Source of the DNA: Prunella strophiata | Lineage: Eukaryota; Chordata; Aves; Passeriformes; Prunellidae | Direction of reading: 5' to 3' | NCBI GenBank assembly: GCA_036583965.1 | Contig: JAZBQD010000013.1 | Span: 11,927,848 to 11,991,847 of the forward strand | DNA length: 64,000 nucleotides | Part shown: positions 49,901 through 61,900 of the stretch, piece after piece | How positions within the stretch are numbered: the first letter of the stretch is position 1 | How the letters are laid out: every line of letters starts with the position of its first letter | The notes under the pieces: model-generated | Databases searched by the model: none | Seen by the model: only the letters and a program-made list of their open reading frames with translations | Told to the model about the DNA's origin: nothing | Program-made: the position numbers and the translations under genes

Positions 49901-52900
49901 AGGGTCCCGTAAACCTGGTTTGAACATTTGTCTTGCTGTAAAAACAGGCAGGGTCTTTGCTGGTCCCCTCTGGCCCAAACTGACCCTCAAATCTTGCCTG
50001 CCAGGGCCCCTCAGGTCCTACCTGGCTGCACCTGCTCACCCCAGCAGCTGATGCCAGCTCACCACTTCTCCCAAACTCATTTCCACTGGCAAGCAGTTCT
50101 ATACCACTGGCCCTCCCACAGCACCATCTGCCCTTGGCTGTGGGAAACCTGCTGTTCTCCTACTTAAAACTAACAACCTAACCTGAAGGCATTCCTGCTG
50201 TAGGAGAGCATTAATCCTTAATCAATTAAATACCAATTAGTATTCCTCAGTGGGGATTCACTCTATTCGTGAGTCCACCCGGACGTGTTGCAGGTGGCAA
50301 CAGTGTGACAGCTTCCCACTGTCATTCCCCCTGGGCTGGTCGTGGGCCTGAGCACTCCTCCAACTCCATGGAAACACCTCCTCCTGCCCCAGCACCCCTC
50401 ATCACCCTTCTGGTCCTCAACACCTCCACTTTGCCCAGCACAGGGTTTGCTTTTGTAACTGGCTCCTGCATGCTGCCCTGCCCACCCTCACACTGCCCTT
50501 TGCCACTGCCCTCCCACCCACCATGCTGAGATGGTTTAACCCTCTGATGGCATCAGATGGCCAACCCTTGCTTGACCTTTAACCTCTCCTCAAACTCTGC
50601 CAGGCTTTCCAAGGAATTACACTGCCCTTTCTCCAACCCAACAGCAGGGAGTTATGGTGTGTCCTGGGGCTTCTGCCTCCCAGCAACTGTTACACTTGGT
50701 TTTAAGGGAAAACAGAACAAAGGAGATGCTAAAATCTACTGAGCCTCCTGCTCTCCATAGCTGTAAGCCCTGTGGGAAATGAGGTACAGGTATGTGGGGA
50801 GTTACCTGCTCCGGTAATCGCTGGCATGTTGAAAATCTCTGTCCCAGGCTGCCCCACATCTGGAGAAAAACAAAGAAGCTCTTCAGCACAGAGAGCAGCA
50901 CATGCAGGTTAGTGGCTGGGAGGACCTGCCATGGCAGCCATGACAAGATTCCCATCTTTGTCACATCACTCTGGACAGCAGCACAGGGGTGGGACTGTGG
51001 GTGCTGGCTGGGATCAGGAGTAGCTCCCAGTGCCTTTGGGAGATCCACAGGAGGCACCTTCACCAGGTGGGAAAGGGCAGAACAGCAGAGCCCTGAAAGC
51101 CAGGGCAGTGTCTTTGTGCTCAGTGCTGGTCTCCCTCCCTTCCTGCCTCCTGCCCTTGGGATTACAAGCTCCATGAAGCCAAACCCTCTCTCCTGCCCAT
51201 GCAGGTCTGGGCAGTGGAGAGGGCAAGGAGGAGGAAAAGAAATGTTAAATCAATATTTTCCCTCTTAGCTGAGCTGTTTGACTTGGCTATTGCTTTCCTT
51301 AGAATAACAGAAATTCTCATCAAATAAAAGGCATATCCAATTTCTATATATTTTTTCTTGATAAGGGAAAGTGTGGAAGGTCAGGGGGTTCAGCCACATG
51401 TCCCCAAAGGGGCATAACAATGCTGTTGGCTCATGGTAACATCATCCAGGAGACGAGACAGCTCGGTCCCTCTTATCCGATGCAGCTGTTGTAAGATGGA
51501 TTCAAATTGAATTAGTATTGACTGTATAATGCTGGGCTAAATTAAATTATGATCCTATCTACTCTATTAGTGGTTAATGAACGAACGGGCTGAATTTCTA
51601 ATCTGAGCCAGCCTGGTTAGTTTTACAGAGCTGCACCAATATTGATGTAGGGCTTAAAGTAAGGTTGGGGGGAGATGCATCTCAAGGAGGAAGGATTCAG
51701 CTTGGCTGGCCAGTCATTAAAATATCAATTGCTCTTAAGTGTCCTCCATGCTCAGCTCATTATTTCCTTCCTACTGAGGTTATCTGGGAGGGATTGACAG
51801 CCTCAGAGCACAGAGACCAGGCTGGGAAGTCTCCCACTGCCCCCCCAGATACACAAAGTCACTGCTGGCACCAGTACAGAGCATTCTAGGAAACAGTTGG
51901 ACCTTGTAGTCCATAGAATCACATCTGAGTTGGAAGGGACCCACAAGGACCATCAAGTCTGACTCTGCAGTGCAGACAGAGCTGTCTGGGAGCTCCCAGC
52001 CCTTTAACACAACATCACCCATTCCCAATCTCTTGTGCTTCATGTGTCCCTGAGGCTTTTCCTCCCCTGCTGCCCTGCATTCCCCACAGGTTCTTACTGT
52101 ACTCCGTCTCGTTTTTGTTGGTCGTGCTGAGCTTCTTGATGATCTCCTGCTTCTTGGACTTCACCATGGCAGAGTTGCTTTCAGTCAGCTTGCTGAAGAA
52201 AGCTGGACGCTGAGTGTTGTTTCCTGGGGACTTGGATCCCATCCTGCAGAGCAAAGACCATTGCAAACCTCTGCAACATCCACTGCACAAAGTCCTACCT
52301 AAAGAGCCTCTTCCCCCAGTGTGACTGCTCAGGATCAGGCTGGGAGCTCCTGGGCTACTCAGCATCTCCAACCTCTCTCCCTGTCCCAACGATAAATGTA
52401 CCCCGTGGTACTGAGCTGTGACAAATACAGCTCCTGGGATGGGACACAGCTTTGGGCAGCAAGGAAAGCAGCCCGGGCCAGGCCCCGTGTGGGGACACCC
52501 CCCTCCCCAGCTGTCCCCAGGCCGTACCTCTGGTCCATGGGCTCTCCCTCGCGGAACAGGACGGGGTACGGGGCGCTCTTGGCGTGCTCCGCCTCTCCCG
52601 CGCCGTCGGGCGGGGACACCGGCTCGATGCAGCTGTCGGGGCCCCCCGCCGGCGCCTTGCCCTGCTCCGGGGACCTGGGCAGAGAGGGGACATGCCATCA
52701 GTTCACTGTGACAGCCCCTGTCCCTGGGCAGCAGGAGGGGCTGGGAGGGGGAAAGGATTCCTGGTGCTTTGCAGCACGGGCCAGAGGGAGAGCATGGTTT
52801 GGGCAGAGAGAGCTGGGCTGGGCTGAGCCAAGCCCTGGGGCTGATCCCCCCCAAGTGGGACTGTCGCCCTGATTTTTGAAGTTTCTCTAAAGCCTTCTGA

Positions 52901-55900
52901 TGTTTACGTTCTTGTGCAGAACTTTCTCACACACTTTTTGTAAATAACTTATTGTTCTATCTTCCTCTATGGAGGAAGAGCAACTTGATGGACTGTTGGG
53001 TTGTCCAGTGGCATTGAGGAGGTGGCACTGTCACCCTCCAATGACACTGGGATTTCAGAAAACTATAAATGGAGTCAGATTTCAATAAACTTCCTCTTTT
53101 TGCTCTCTCAAACGTTGCAAAGAGCTGCTGTCCGCGTTGTGTCGTTTGTGCGCCACAGTGACATGGGACAGCTGAGCCACCCCAAACACAGCAGCCCAGG
53201 AGGGACCTGCTGGTGGCAGGGATCCCTGTGGAGGGCTGTGGCATTAACTTTTTGGAGACACTGCTTTTGATTCTCTGTATTTGTGAGCACAGCAGAGGCA
53301 GAACCTGCCACGTCCCATCCTCCTTGTCAGGGCCACGCAGGAGCTGGGGGGCTGCAGGAGGGGGCAGGAGCTGGGGCAGCTTGGAGAGGATCACTACTGG
53401 CCCCTGATGCCTGCCCGTGGCCAGAGCCTGGGAGACAGCCACACTCTGCAAGTGTGAGTCTGCGAGGAATTCCTCACGGCGAGTTCTGGGAATTTTAAGT
53501 CTTTGTTCTTTCTGTGGTTTCTCTTTTTTCCCCAATTTTTTTCATTACTGGGTGGTCAGGGCTGGGCTTTTTTCCTTCATGTTATAAAGCCAACTCTAGG
53601 ACCAGGCAGAGCCAGGAAGAACAATTCCATTTACTGACAAGGCACCACTCATTCCTGGCTACATCTGGATGGGTGTCTGGGTGGGGAAACAGACCCATTT
53701 TTAAATCCATACAACAGCAATCAGACCTGCCTTGTAGCAGCAAGGGAATTTGAAAGTGACTTTAAAACAAATACAGGTGGTGCCTGAAATGAACAATTGC
53801 AGTTGTCAGGGCACCTGTGTCTAATAAACTTCTGATTCACTGTGAAAGATGAAGATAAAATTAACTTTGAACCAATGGAAAACATGTTGCTTCAGGTTTT
53901 TTGGAATCATCTGTGGTCAGGGACTGAGAAGAGTGGCAGGACAAGAGGTAACAGGCACAAACAAAAGACATGAAATTCCATCCCAACACAAGAAAACATT
54001 TTTCCTGTAAGAGTGCTGAAACGCTGGGAACAGGTTGGCCAGAAAGGTGGAGATATTCTGAACCCAACCAGCCATGACCCAGGGCAACCTGCTCTAGAGG
54101 TCACTGCTGGGCTGGATGATCTCAAAGGATCCCTCCCACCCAAACCATCCTCTGACACCGGCCAGACTGGGAAGGGAATTATGCATAGACTCTAAGGGTG
54201 TCTGAAGATCATCTCTAGGACAACAGGGATAGCAAGAGGCACCACCCCAGGGGAAAGGAGATGAGAAAGGAGTTGGGCTGTGTAAGCAGGGAATCCCCAC
54301 AGCACCAAGCCTGGCAGAGCAATGCCAAACTCCAATCTGCCCCATGCAACCCCTTCCTGCCGTGCCAGATGGGCAAGGGCACCCACCCTGCCTTCCCCTG
54401 AGCTCAGGCTGGCACACACCCACCCGTGCCAGCCCGGGCTGGCCCTGAGCTCACCTTTTCCCCCCCTCGGCCTGCGGGGAGATGCGCGCGGCCGCGGCGT
54501 GCTCCTGCTGCTGCAGGAAGGCGTCGCCGGGGGTGCGGCGCAGGTCCAGCACCGGGCACGCCGCGCCGGGGAACGAGTACACCGGGGCCTGGATGTGCGA
54601 GTTGAGCTGCTGCGGGTGATGGCGCGTGTAGTCCTGCGTGATCACCTCCTGCAGAGGAAAGCACAGTCAGAAATGGGCCTGGTTTCAAATTTTGTCTTGC
54701 TGGGTCCAGCTAAGAGGGTGAGCAGAAGGGAAATAGGCTGATTTGTCCCTGCAGATGGAACTTCTGCCTGCTGTCTGCAACAGCTTTTGTGATGGGCTTG
54801 GGGACACAAATACCTGCGCTGAACACTTGTGATGCCCCCTGCTCTCCAGCCCCCAACCAGAGGAGTTGAGAATCACTCCCAGCCCATCCCATCCCCACCA
54901 GACATGTTTCACTGAGCTCCTCCCCCTCCCTGGAGCCCCAGCAGGAAGGGGACGGAGGTGAATGAGGTTGGTTAGTTACACTGATGTGCTGGGCCAGCGT
55001 GACCACGCGCTGGTTCATGCCCTTGATGCTCTGGCTGGACTGCAGGGGCTGGCACTGGGGCCCGTCGGGCTGCCGCAGGTGCTGCAGGTGCGCGGCGTCG
55101 GGAGCCGGGGCCTTCAGTGAGCCTGGGGGGCAGCAGGAGAGAGCAGGAATGAGATGACAGCTGTGTCCCCTTCTCTGAATGCCATCCCAGCACTGGAGCA
55201 CAGCCAGCCTGGGCTCTCCCGTGCCAGCCCCTGCTCTCACCTTGCTGCTTCTGCCTCAGGTCATGCTCCCCGTGCCCCTTCTCCGTGTCCTGCAGCAGCT
55301 TGGCCCCTTTCTCATGGGACAGGCTGGGCGAGCTCACAGGGCTCACTGGTTCCATCCTCTCGGGGCTGTATCCTCCATGAAAGCCTGAGGAAATGGAAGG
55401 GAGTTAAAACCAGGAGCTCACTTAGCTTTTCCCTAGCTCTGTTGCACCATTGATTGTGGGTAGAGTCACATGTTCAGCAAAGTGTGGGGAAAAAAGAGAT
55501 GAGGGAGGTCACACTGCAGGGCCACCTCCATGTCCAGCTGTGGTGATGGCTGCTGTGAAGAGCTGATGTCTCATTCCTGCAGAACTGGACACTCAGCAGC
55601 TCTCAGGGACAGCATGAGATCCAGGGACCAAATCCAACCTCTGCAGGTTCACAGTTTGTTCCCCCATTTTCTCCACCCACTGAAACCCCCACTATGCCTG
55701 GAGGGACAGCGATGCCCAGAGAGAGTGGAGGTGGCTGCACAAGAGGTCTCCAAGTAAAACAAACCCCAAGCCCAGCATGGCCAGCACCATGGACTGGAAA
55801 ACTGGATGTGAGACCATGGAGGCCCCAGATGCCACTCCAGGGACAGTGAACTCACAAACCACAGGGGCAAAATTTGAACATTGTCTGCTTTTTACACCTT

Positions 55901-58900
55901 GCACAGACTCATAGAACCATTTAGGCTGGAAAGACCTGTAAGCTAAATCCAAGTCCACCAAGCCTCTGCACAGACTGAAAGTGCATCAAAGCAGGTAGAG
56001 CTGCAATGAGGGACAACCATCACCTTTCAGCAGAGAGGGGAAACTGAGGCATGGATAGGTTATGCTTCTGCAAGAGGAGAGGCAGAGAATGGAGAGGCCC
56101 TGGAGGAGGCAAATGCTGCCTCTCTCCAGCCAAGCACATTTGGCAACACAACTTTTGCCTCCACAGACCTTTATCCTCCTAATGCTCTATTTCTAGAGAC
56201 TGCCCTCAGCAGGCAAACGTGGCAGGGGACCCACAGCACTCCCTGTACCTGAGGCTTGTGGAGGAGAGGACTCCATGGAGAACCTCCCTGCACCAGGGAT
56301 TGGGTGCAGCATCCCCCATTACCCCATGCACACCAACATTGAAGGAGACCACACTTTAGATTCACCCAAGATGAAGTATCCTGCTCTGGAAAGGTCCCTA
56401 ACCAACAGTTAGGTCCTGAGGAACAGCACCTTCTTTCTATAAGCTCTGTGGCCATAGCAGAGCTGCCCCTCTCCACAGCACAACACTCAGCTGGATGAAG
56501 TACAGGTGGCAGGAGAAAAAGGTGGGGAAAGCTCAGCCAGGGAGTGCACCATGGCCAGAGGCACACAGAACGTGCTGCTAGAAGGTGCCAGGACCAGACA
56601 TGACTGAGGGGTGGGATGGGATGCAGCTCTTCTCCCCAGCCATGCTGCCACATCCTCTCCATCCTTGGGATATGGGAAGGGGAGTGGGACAGGAACTCCC
56701 AGTACTGATGGCCAAAGCAGCTGCTGCAACTGGAAGATGGGGTCCCACCAAACCCCCACAGGCTGCTTGTTGCTTCTGCATGCTAGTGAGAGCCTGGATG
56801 AATGCTCTGGTTGAAGGTTGGTCCTATCAAGAAGGACCCAGACCTTGAAATCCATCTCCCCTTCCTTGCACCTTCTATTGGAATAACTAATCCTAGTGCT
56901 TTTGTGTCTTACACAAGATTCCTCTTAGGTGGTTCTTGTGGTCTGCCCTGGAAACAGCTGCTGAGCATGGCTGGGCTGAGCAATCCCAGGACAGCCATGG
57001 TGTCCCCCTTGGGCAGCATCCAGCACCAGGACCCTGAGTCTGAGGGTCCCTGAGCACAGGGACCCCATCCAAGCTGAGACCCACAAAGCCCTCAGAGACC
57101 CTGCAGCTCATGAGCAGGGAGGTGCTTGTCTGATGGCCAGCAGCCCTGTCACGCTCACAATCCCAGCTCTCCTCTTTGCTCGTTTGATTTATTACCCACA
57201 ACTGTTCTTTTACAGACTGCCTGGAATTTCTAAGGATGGGGAAATCAAAATTAGCAAAGGGCTATTGTCTGTAAAAAGCAATACCAGGAACTGGACAACA
57301 TTTGCAAAACAGGACTTGGCAACTGGAGAAACTAAAAAAGGGTAGGAGAAGGGAAGATCCTTAAAACACGCAAAAATAAAAAAGTCTGGAATAACACAAC
57401 AACCAGGGTGCAGAGGGACAAGCACACCTGGGGAGCTGATGGAGCCAATATCCAAAATGTGCAACTGAAAATAAGAAGTAATGAAATAAAATGGGTGTCA
57501 GGCCACAGGTCTCTCACCTCTGCCCTCCAATTTTTGACCATCACTAGTGGAGTGGTTACTCAGTGAGCCTCTTTCATGCTGCCCCTTATCACAAGCCATT
57601 TGGTGCATGATAATCACATCTATGGAGCTAGCTGCTGTTGTGGTGCTCTTACCGAGTGCTCGGAGCTCCTGCTCCTGCATGGAAAAGCGTTTACTTTGAC
57701 TCTTCTCTCTGCTGTGCTGCTCGGAGCCTGAGGCTGCGTGCTGCTGGTCCAGAGGGTGGTGGTGCTGCTGGCTTTTCCCCTGTCCTCTGCCATAGTGATG
57801 AGAGGAGCCAGGTCCGGAGGCGGGCAAAGGTCTCGACTCCATGGCTTTAATGGGCGAAGGCGACTGCTCGAGGTTGGCCCCGCTGGGCAGCTTTGAGGTG
57901 TAGACGTTGTTGTCAGTCTGGGCTCGCTCTGTCTTGGCCTCCCGCACCCTCGAGGCCTCTTTCTGCAGGATGGCCGGGTCCAGCGGGGCCGCGTAGCCGT
58001 CGGCCGCGCCCAGCGAGGAGCGCAGGGTGGAGGCCGAGGGGAAGGCGGCAGAGCGGATCGGTGACGTGGTAGTGGTGGAGGAGGATCTGGAGGGAAAATG
58101 AAGACATGGCCAGGATGAGAGAAGCACGTGGAGAAAGGGAATGCTGTTATCAGAGTTTCAGCTTTGCCTGGTTGAGCTCCTTCCAGGCCTCCTGAGCATA
58201 TGGCTGGGCCATGCAGGGGCAGTGAGGAGGGTTTGGATGGAACCTCCACCACAGTAACTGGCCACAGGGTATTGGGCCTGAATGCATTGATGGAGAACAT
58301 AAAACCCATGGACAGGTCCCAGAGACCTTGATAACTCCACCACCAGGCAATCTTCAGCAAGAGGAGCAATACCTGTATGTGGACACAGGCACACTCCTAC
58401 TTTTTCTCCTGGCAGCAGGAAAAGCAAAAGAATTGGGGGCACCAAAATGTGCCTCTCCCCACCACAACTTCCCTGAAAGTCCCAATCCTGCTCCCACTGA
58501 GACTGAAGGGAAAACAACTCCCAGTCCTTCCTCTCAGAGGTGCTCATTATTTGAGTGCTGGTGCAGGCATCCAGGCGAGCACTGTAAACCACGGCGGGGG
58601 GCACGTACCGTAGGACGGAAGGGGTGGGGGTCTCCTGAGGAGATGATCTTCATGCCGGTGTTGTGCAGCACGCTGGGGCGCTGCTGGATGGTCTCGTGGG
58701 TGCGGGGTGACACGGGAGAGTGCTGGTGGCTGTGAGAGTGGGAGGACGAACGGCTGCTGGACTGCTCTGTACCTGCAGAGAGCACAAGGAAGGGCTTTTA
58801 GCTCTCTGTCCAACAGCCCTAACCCTACCTTGCACCCAGCACAGGTGCCAGGGTGGAGGATGGACTCCTCCCCTGCATACCAGGTCTCCAGATGGGCGCA

Positions 58901-61900
58901 TGCTCCACTGTGGTGGAGGCTAGGATGGATTTTTCACGCTCCCTCTCTCGTTCCCGCTCTCGTTCCCGTTCTCGTTCGGACACCGACGATCCTGACTGTT
59001 TGGTCATGTGCGTGGGCCCTCCTGAAACCCAACCAGAAGGAATGAGAGGGATGCAGACACAGCAATTTCCCCTGGGAATGCTGCCTGCTCTTCACATTGC
59101 TGTGTCTGCAGAGCAGATAAGGAATGGCTCCATCCAAGGTCACCTGGAGCAGGACAGACGAGGGCAACCAGCACGACAAAACCCAGACAAATCATGGAAT
59201 AGCTGTCCTGGCGCCATCTCCAGGGTATGACCTTCCACAGAGCTGTTTGCTTTGGGGAAGAAGAGGGGGAAAAGCAAGGAAGCCCTCAACAACCAGGAAG
59301 AGAGGAAGTGAGTCCCTGAGTGAGAATTAATTTGGGGTCGCCCTAACTGTCCTGGCATGCTGAGCCCATGGCCTTGGATTGGTTACAAGTGTCCTGCTCT
59401 ATCATTTTCCACTGGAAAAGCAACCTCCAGAATTACCTGGGGAGAGCGGGGAGCTGCTGTGCCGGCTGCCAAAGGTCTGGGGGGGTCCAGGGATGTAGGT
59501 GATGCGGTCCATGGTGGTGGCAGAGGTGCCAGGGGTAGGGGGCACGAGGACGGGCAGGTGCGGCACTTGGGACAGGTCGATGATGCCTGGAGAGAGAAGC
59601 GAGACGACTGTCAGGACAACACTGAGCTGCTGCAAAGCTTGGCCAGTGCTGGAGCTGGCAGTGCCAGCCTGACCCAGCCTCTTTTATCCCATGCTGCTCC
59701 CAAACCCCTGGCCAGTGGGAGGGGAGGACCTGCTGCATAGTTGAGGGCGAGGGAGGGCTCCCGGGGCGACAGCCCGCGCAGCATGTCCGCCCGCTGCGCC
59801 ATGGCCGTGGCGGCGGCGTTGTGGTGCATCTGCTGCGACGTGATGTAGTCGTTGATGATGGTCTGGCGGTTCTCCATGGCGGCCGTGTCCGGGTAGCCCC
59901 GGATGAGGTACGGGGGGTACAGGTGTGGGTACGTGGGGCTCGGAGCCAGATGCCTTGGCAGGTAGTAAGCAGCAGCTGGGAGAGAAAAGGATGCAGATGT
60001 GAAGGCCCAGAGATCTCAGGCTTTTGGAGCGTAAGAAGAATAACAAACCTGTGCCCCCAGCCAAGGTACCTGCTTCCAGCTGGATCCCCCTCGGGATGGC
60101 AGCGGGGTCGAAGGGCAGCGGGATGTGTCCTCGGTACAGATCGACGCCGCTGACGCCGCGCAGCAGGTGCTCGTACGGGGAGATGGGGTGGTGGTGGTCG
60201 GGCACGGGGGCGTGCGGAGACTTGGAGTTGGTGAGCTCTCTGGATGTGGGGGGGATCTTTCTGTCCTGGGACACAGGCTTCCCAGCAGTGATGCTCCCTG
60301 CTGAGAGCAGAAGGAAATGAGTCAGAGACTGAGCACTGCGGCCAAGCCATGTCCCTGAGGGATGCCTCTGGCCAAGCATGTCCTACAGGGATAATCCTGA
60401 ACTTGAGGGACCTTTCCCTCCTCCCTGCACTGCCATTCCCTGTTACACCACCAAGGTCAGGGTGGGCCAAGTCCCAGCTGCCCCTTGGGAGAGAGGCCTC
60501 TCCCAAATCATCCCTTCACCCCAGCACATCCATGCTGGGCAATCTATGCATTCATCCTGGCCTGCAGAAGCTGATGGTGGTGCAGCCTTGCTGCCACGCT
60601 CTCCAGCACAAGGAGGTCACTGCTGCTATTAGTGAGAAGTGTGAATATCTCCCACCCAGTGTCCCAAGCACTGCTATACTGCCCGCGTGTGGAAAGAAGA
60701 GTGCTGTGGGCCATTGCTGGGGCAGAGAGGACACTTTTGAAACACCAATGGCTTCACCAGCCTTGGCCCAAGTCTCCCTTTGGCTACCCTGATGCAGGTG
60801 AGGTGCCCTCACTTCAACAGTGTGAGCACCCCCAGGAAGGGCAATGAGCCCCAGCTGTCCCTGGCAGCCACCCCAGTGCCATGAGTCAGCCATGGGTGTG
60901 GAATGCTGGGAAGAACAGGTTCAACAGGCACCTGCTGGGAATCGCTGGGGCAAGTGGGGTCAGCAGCCACCTCCCGTGCACCTCACCTGCTTGGCTGTTA
61001 GAAATTTTACCATCAAATAAAAGCTTTGCCAAGTACCTTCGTGTTGCCGTGGGGTGGACTCCCGTGTGGAGACTGGAGACCCTCTGTGCAAGTGGCTGCT
61101 GAACGCCGTGCTGTGCCCTGCCTGGTGGTCCTCATAGCCGAGGGCACTTTGGTGGGGCTTGCCCGGCTCAGGTACAATCACAGGAGCCCCTCTGGCGATG
61201 GAGCCACCCGAGTTTGTCACAGGGCTTGGCCTGTTTTTCAGGCTCTCTTCATAAGCTCTTTCCAGATTCCTTGGGTCTTGGATGACATCCAGAGAATGCA
61301 CAGAGTGAAAAGTCCTGCCGGGACTGCCGATGATGGAGCGCACATCGTGCTTTTTGGTACTCGAGGAGGAAGAGCCGCTGTCATACTTCAGTGGGGTACC
61401 CTGGGGACAGGAGGCAGAGGGGACATCAAAGGGGCCTAGAACAGAAGGAGCCCAGTGACTGCATCCCACTGAGTTTCAACAGGACTCAGGGTGCCTCATT
61501 CAGTGGGTCAATACACAAGGTTTTCTCAGTCAAACAGCCAACAGCCACCGGCAGAGCAGAGATAACCACTCGGCACAGGGCAGGGTGGAGGGCCCATCTT
61601 GCATGTCTTGTTGTGCTCCAACAAGATGATGATGAGTCACTGCCGAAGGCTGGCTGTGCCCATCACGCCTCTCTCCTACACACACTGTGAAATGGGACAG
61701 GGCTGCAAGGTGCCATGGGAACCCAGCAAATATTTGGAGACCAACAGGAGATAGCATGCCATGTTTCATCCTGACTACTGGCCCTGCTGGGTTGCCACTT
61801 GCCCATGAAGGGAGGAGACCAAGTTTATGTGCATCCAGAGTCACAAATGCTGAGGGCACCAAGTTGACTCTGTCCTTGAAAAAGAGGCAAATACATCCCC

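Noticed and set aside
52015..52854. 279-codon minus-strand ORF at NCOR2 exons 14-15
   Set aside because: Reads through real exon 15 and adjoining introns; only the exon 15 part is coding.
57429..57465. 37-bp exon-like segment between TTATTTTCAG and CCCAG|GTGTGC in NCOR2 intron 10
   Set aside because: Splice signals are good, but inclusion after either exon 10 form would shift the frame of exon 11. Omission gives the known protein.
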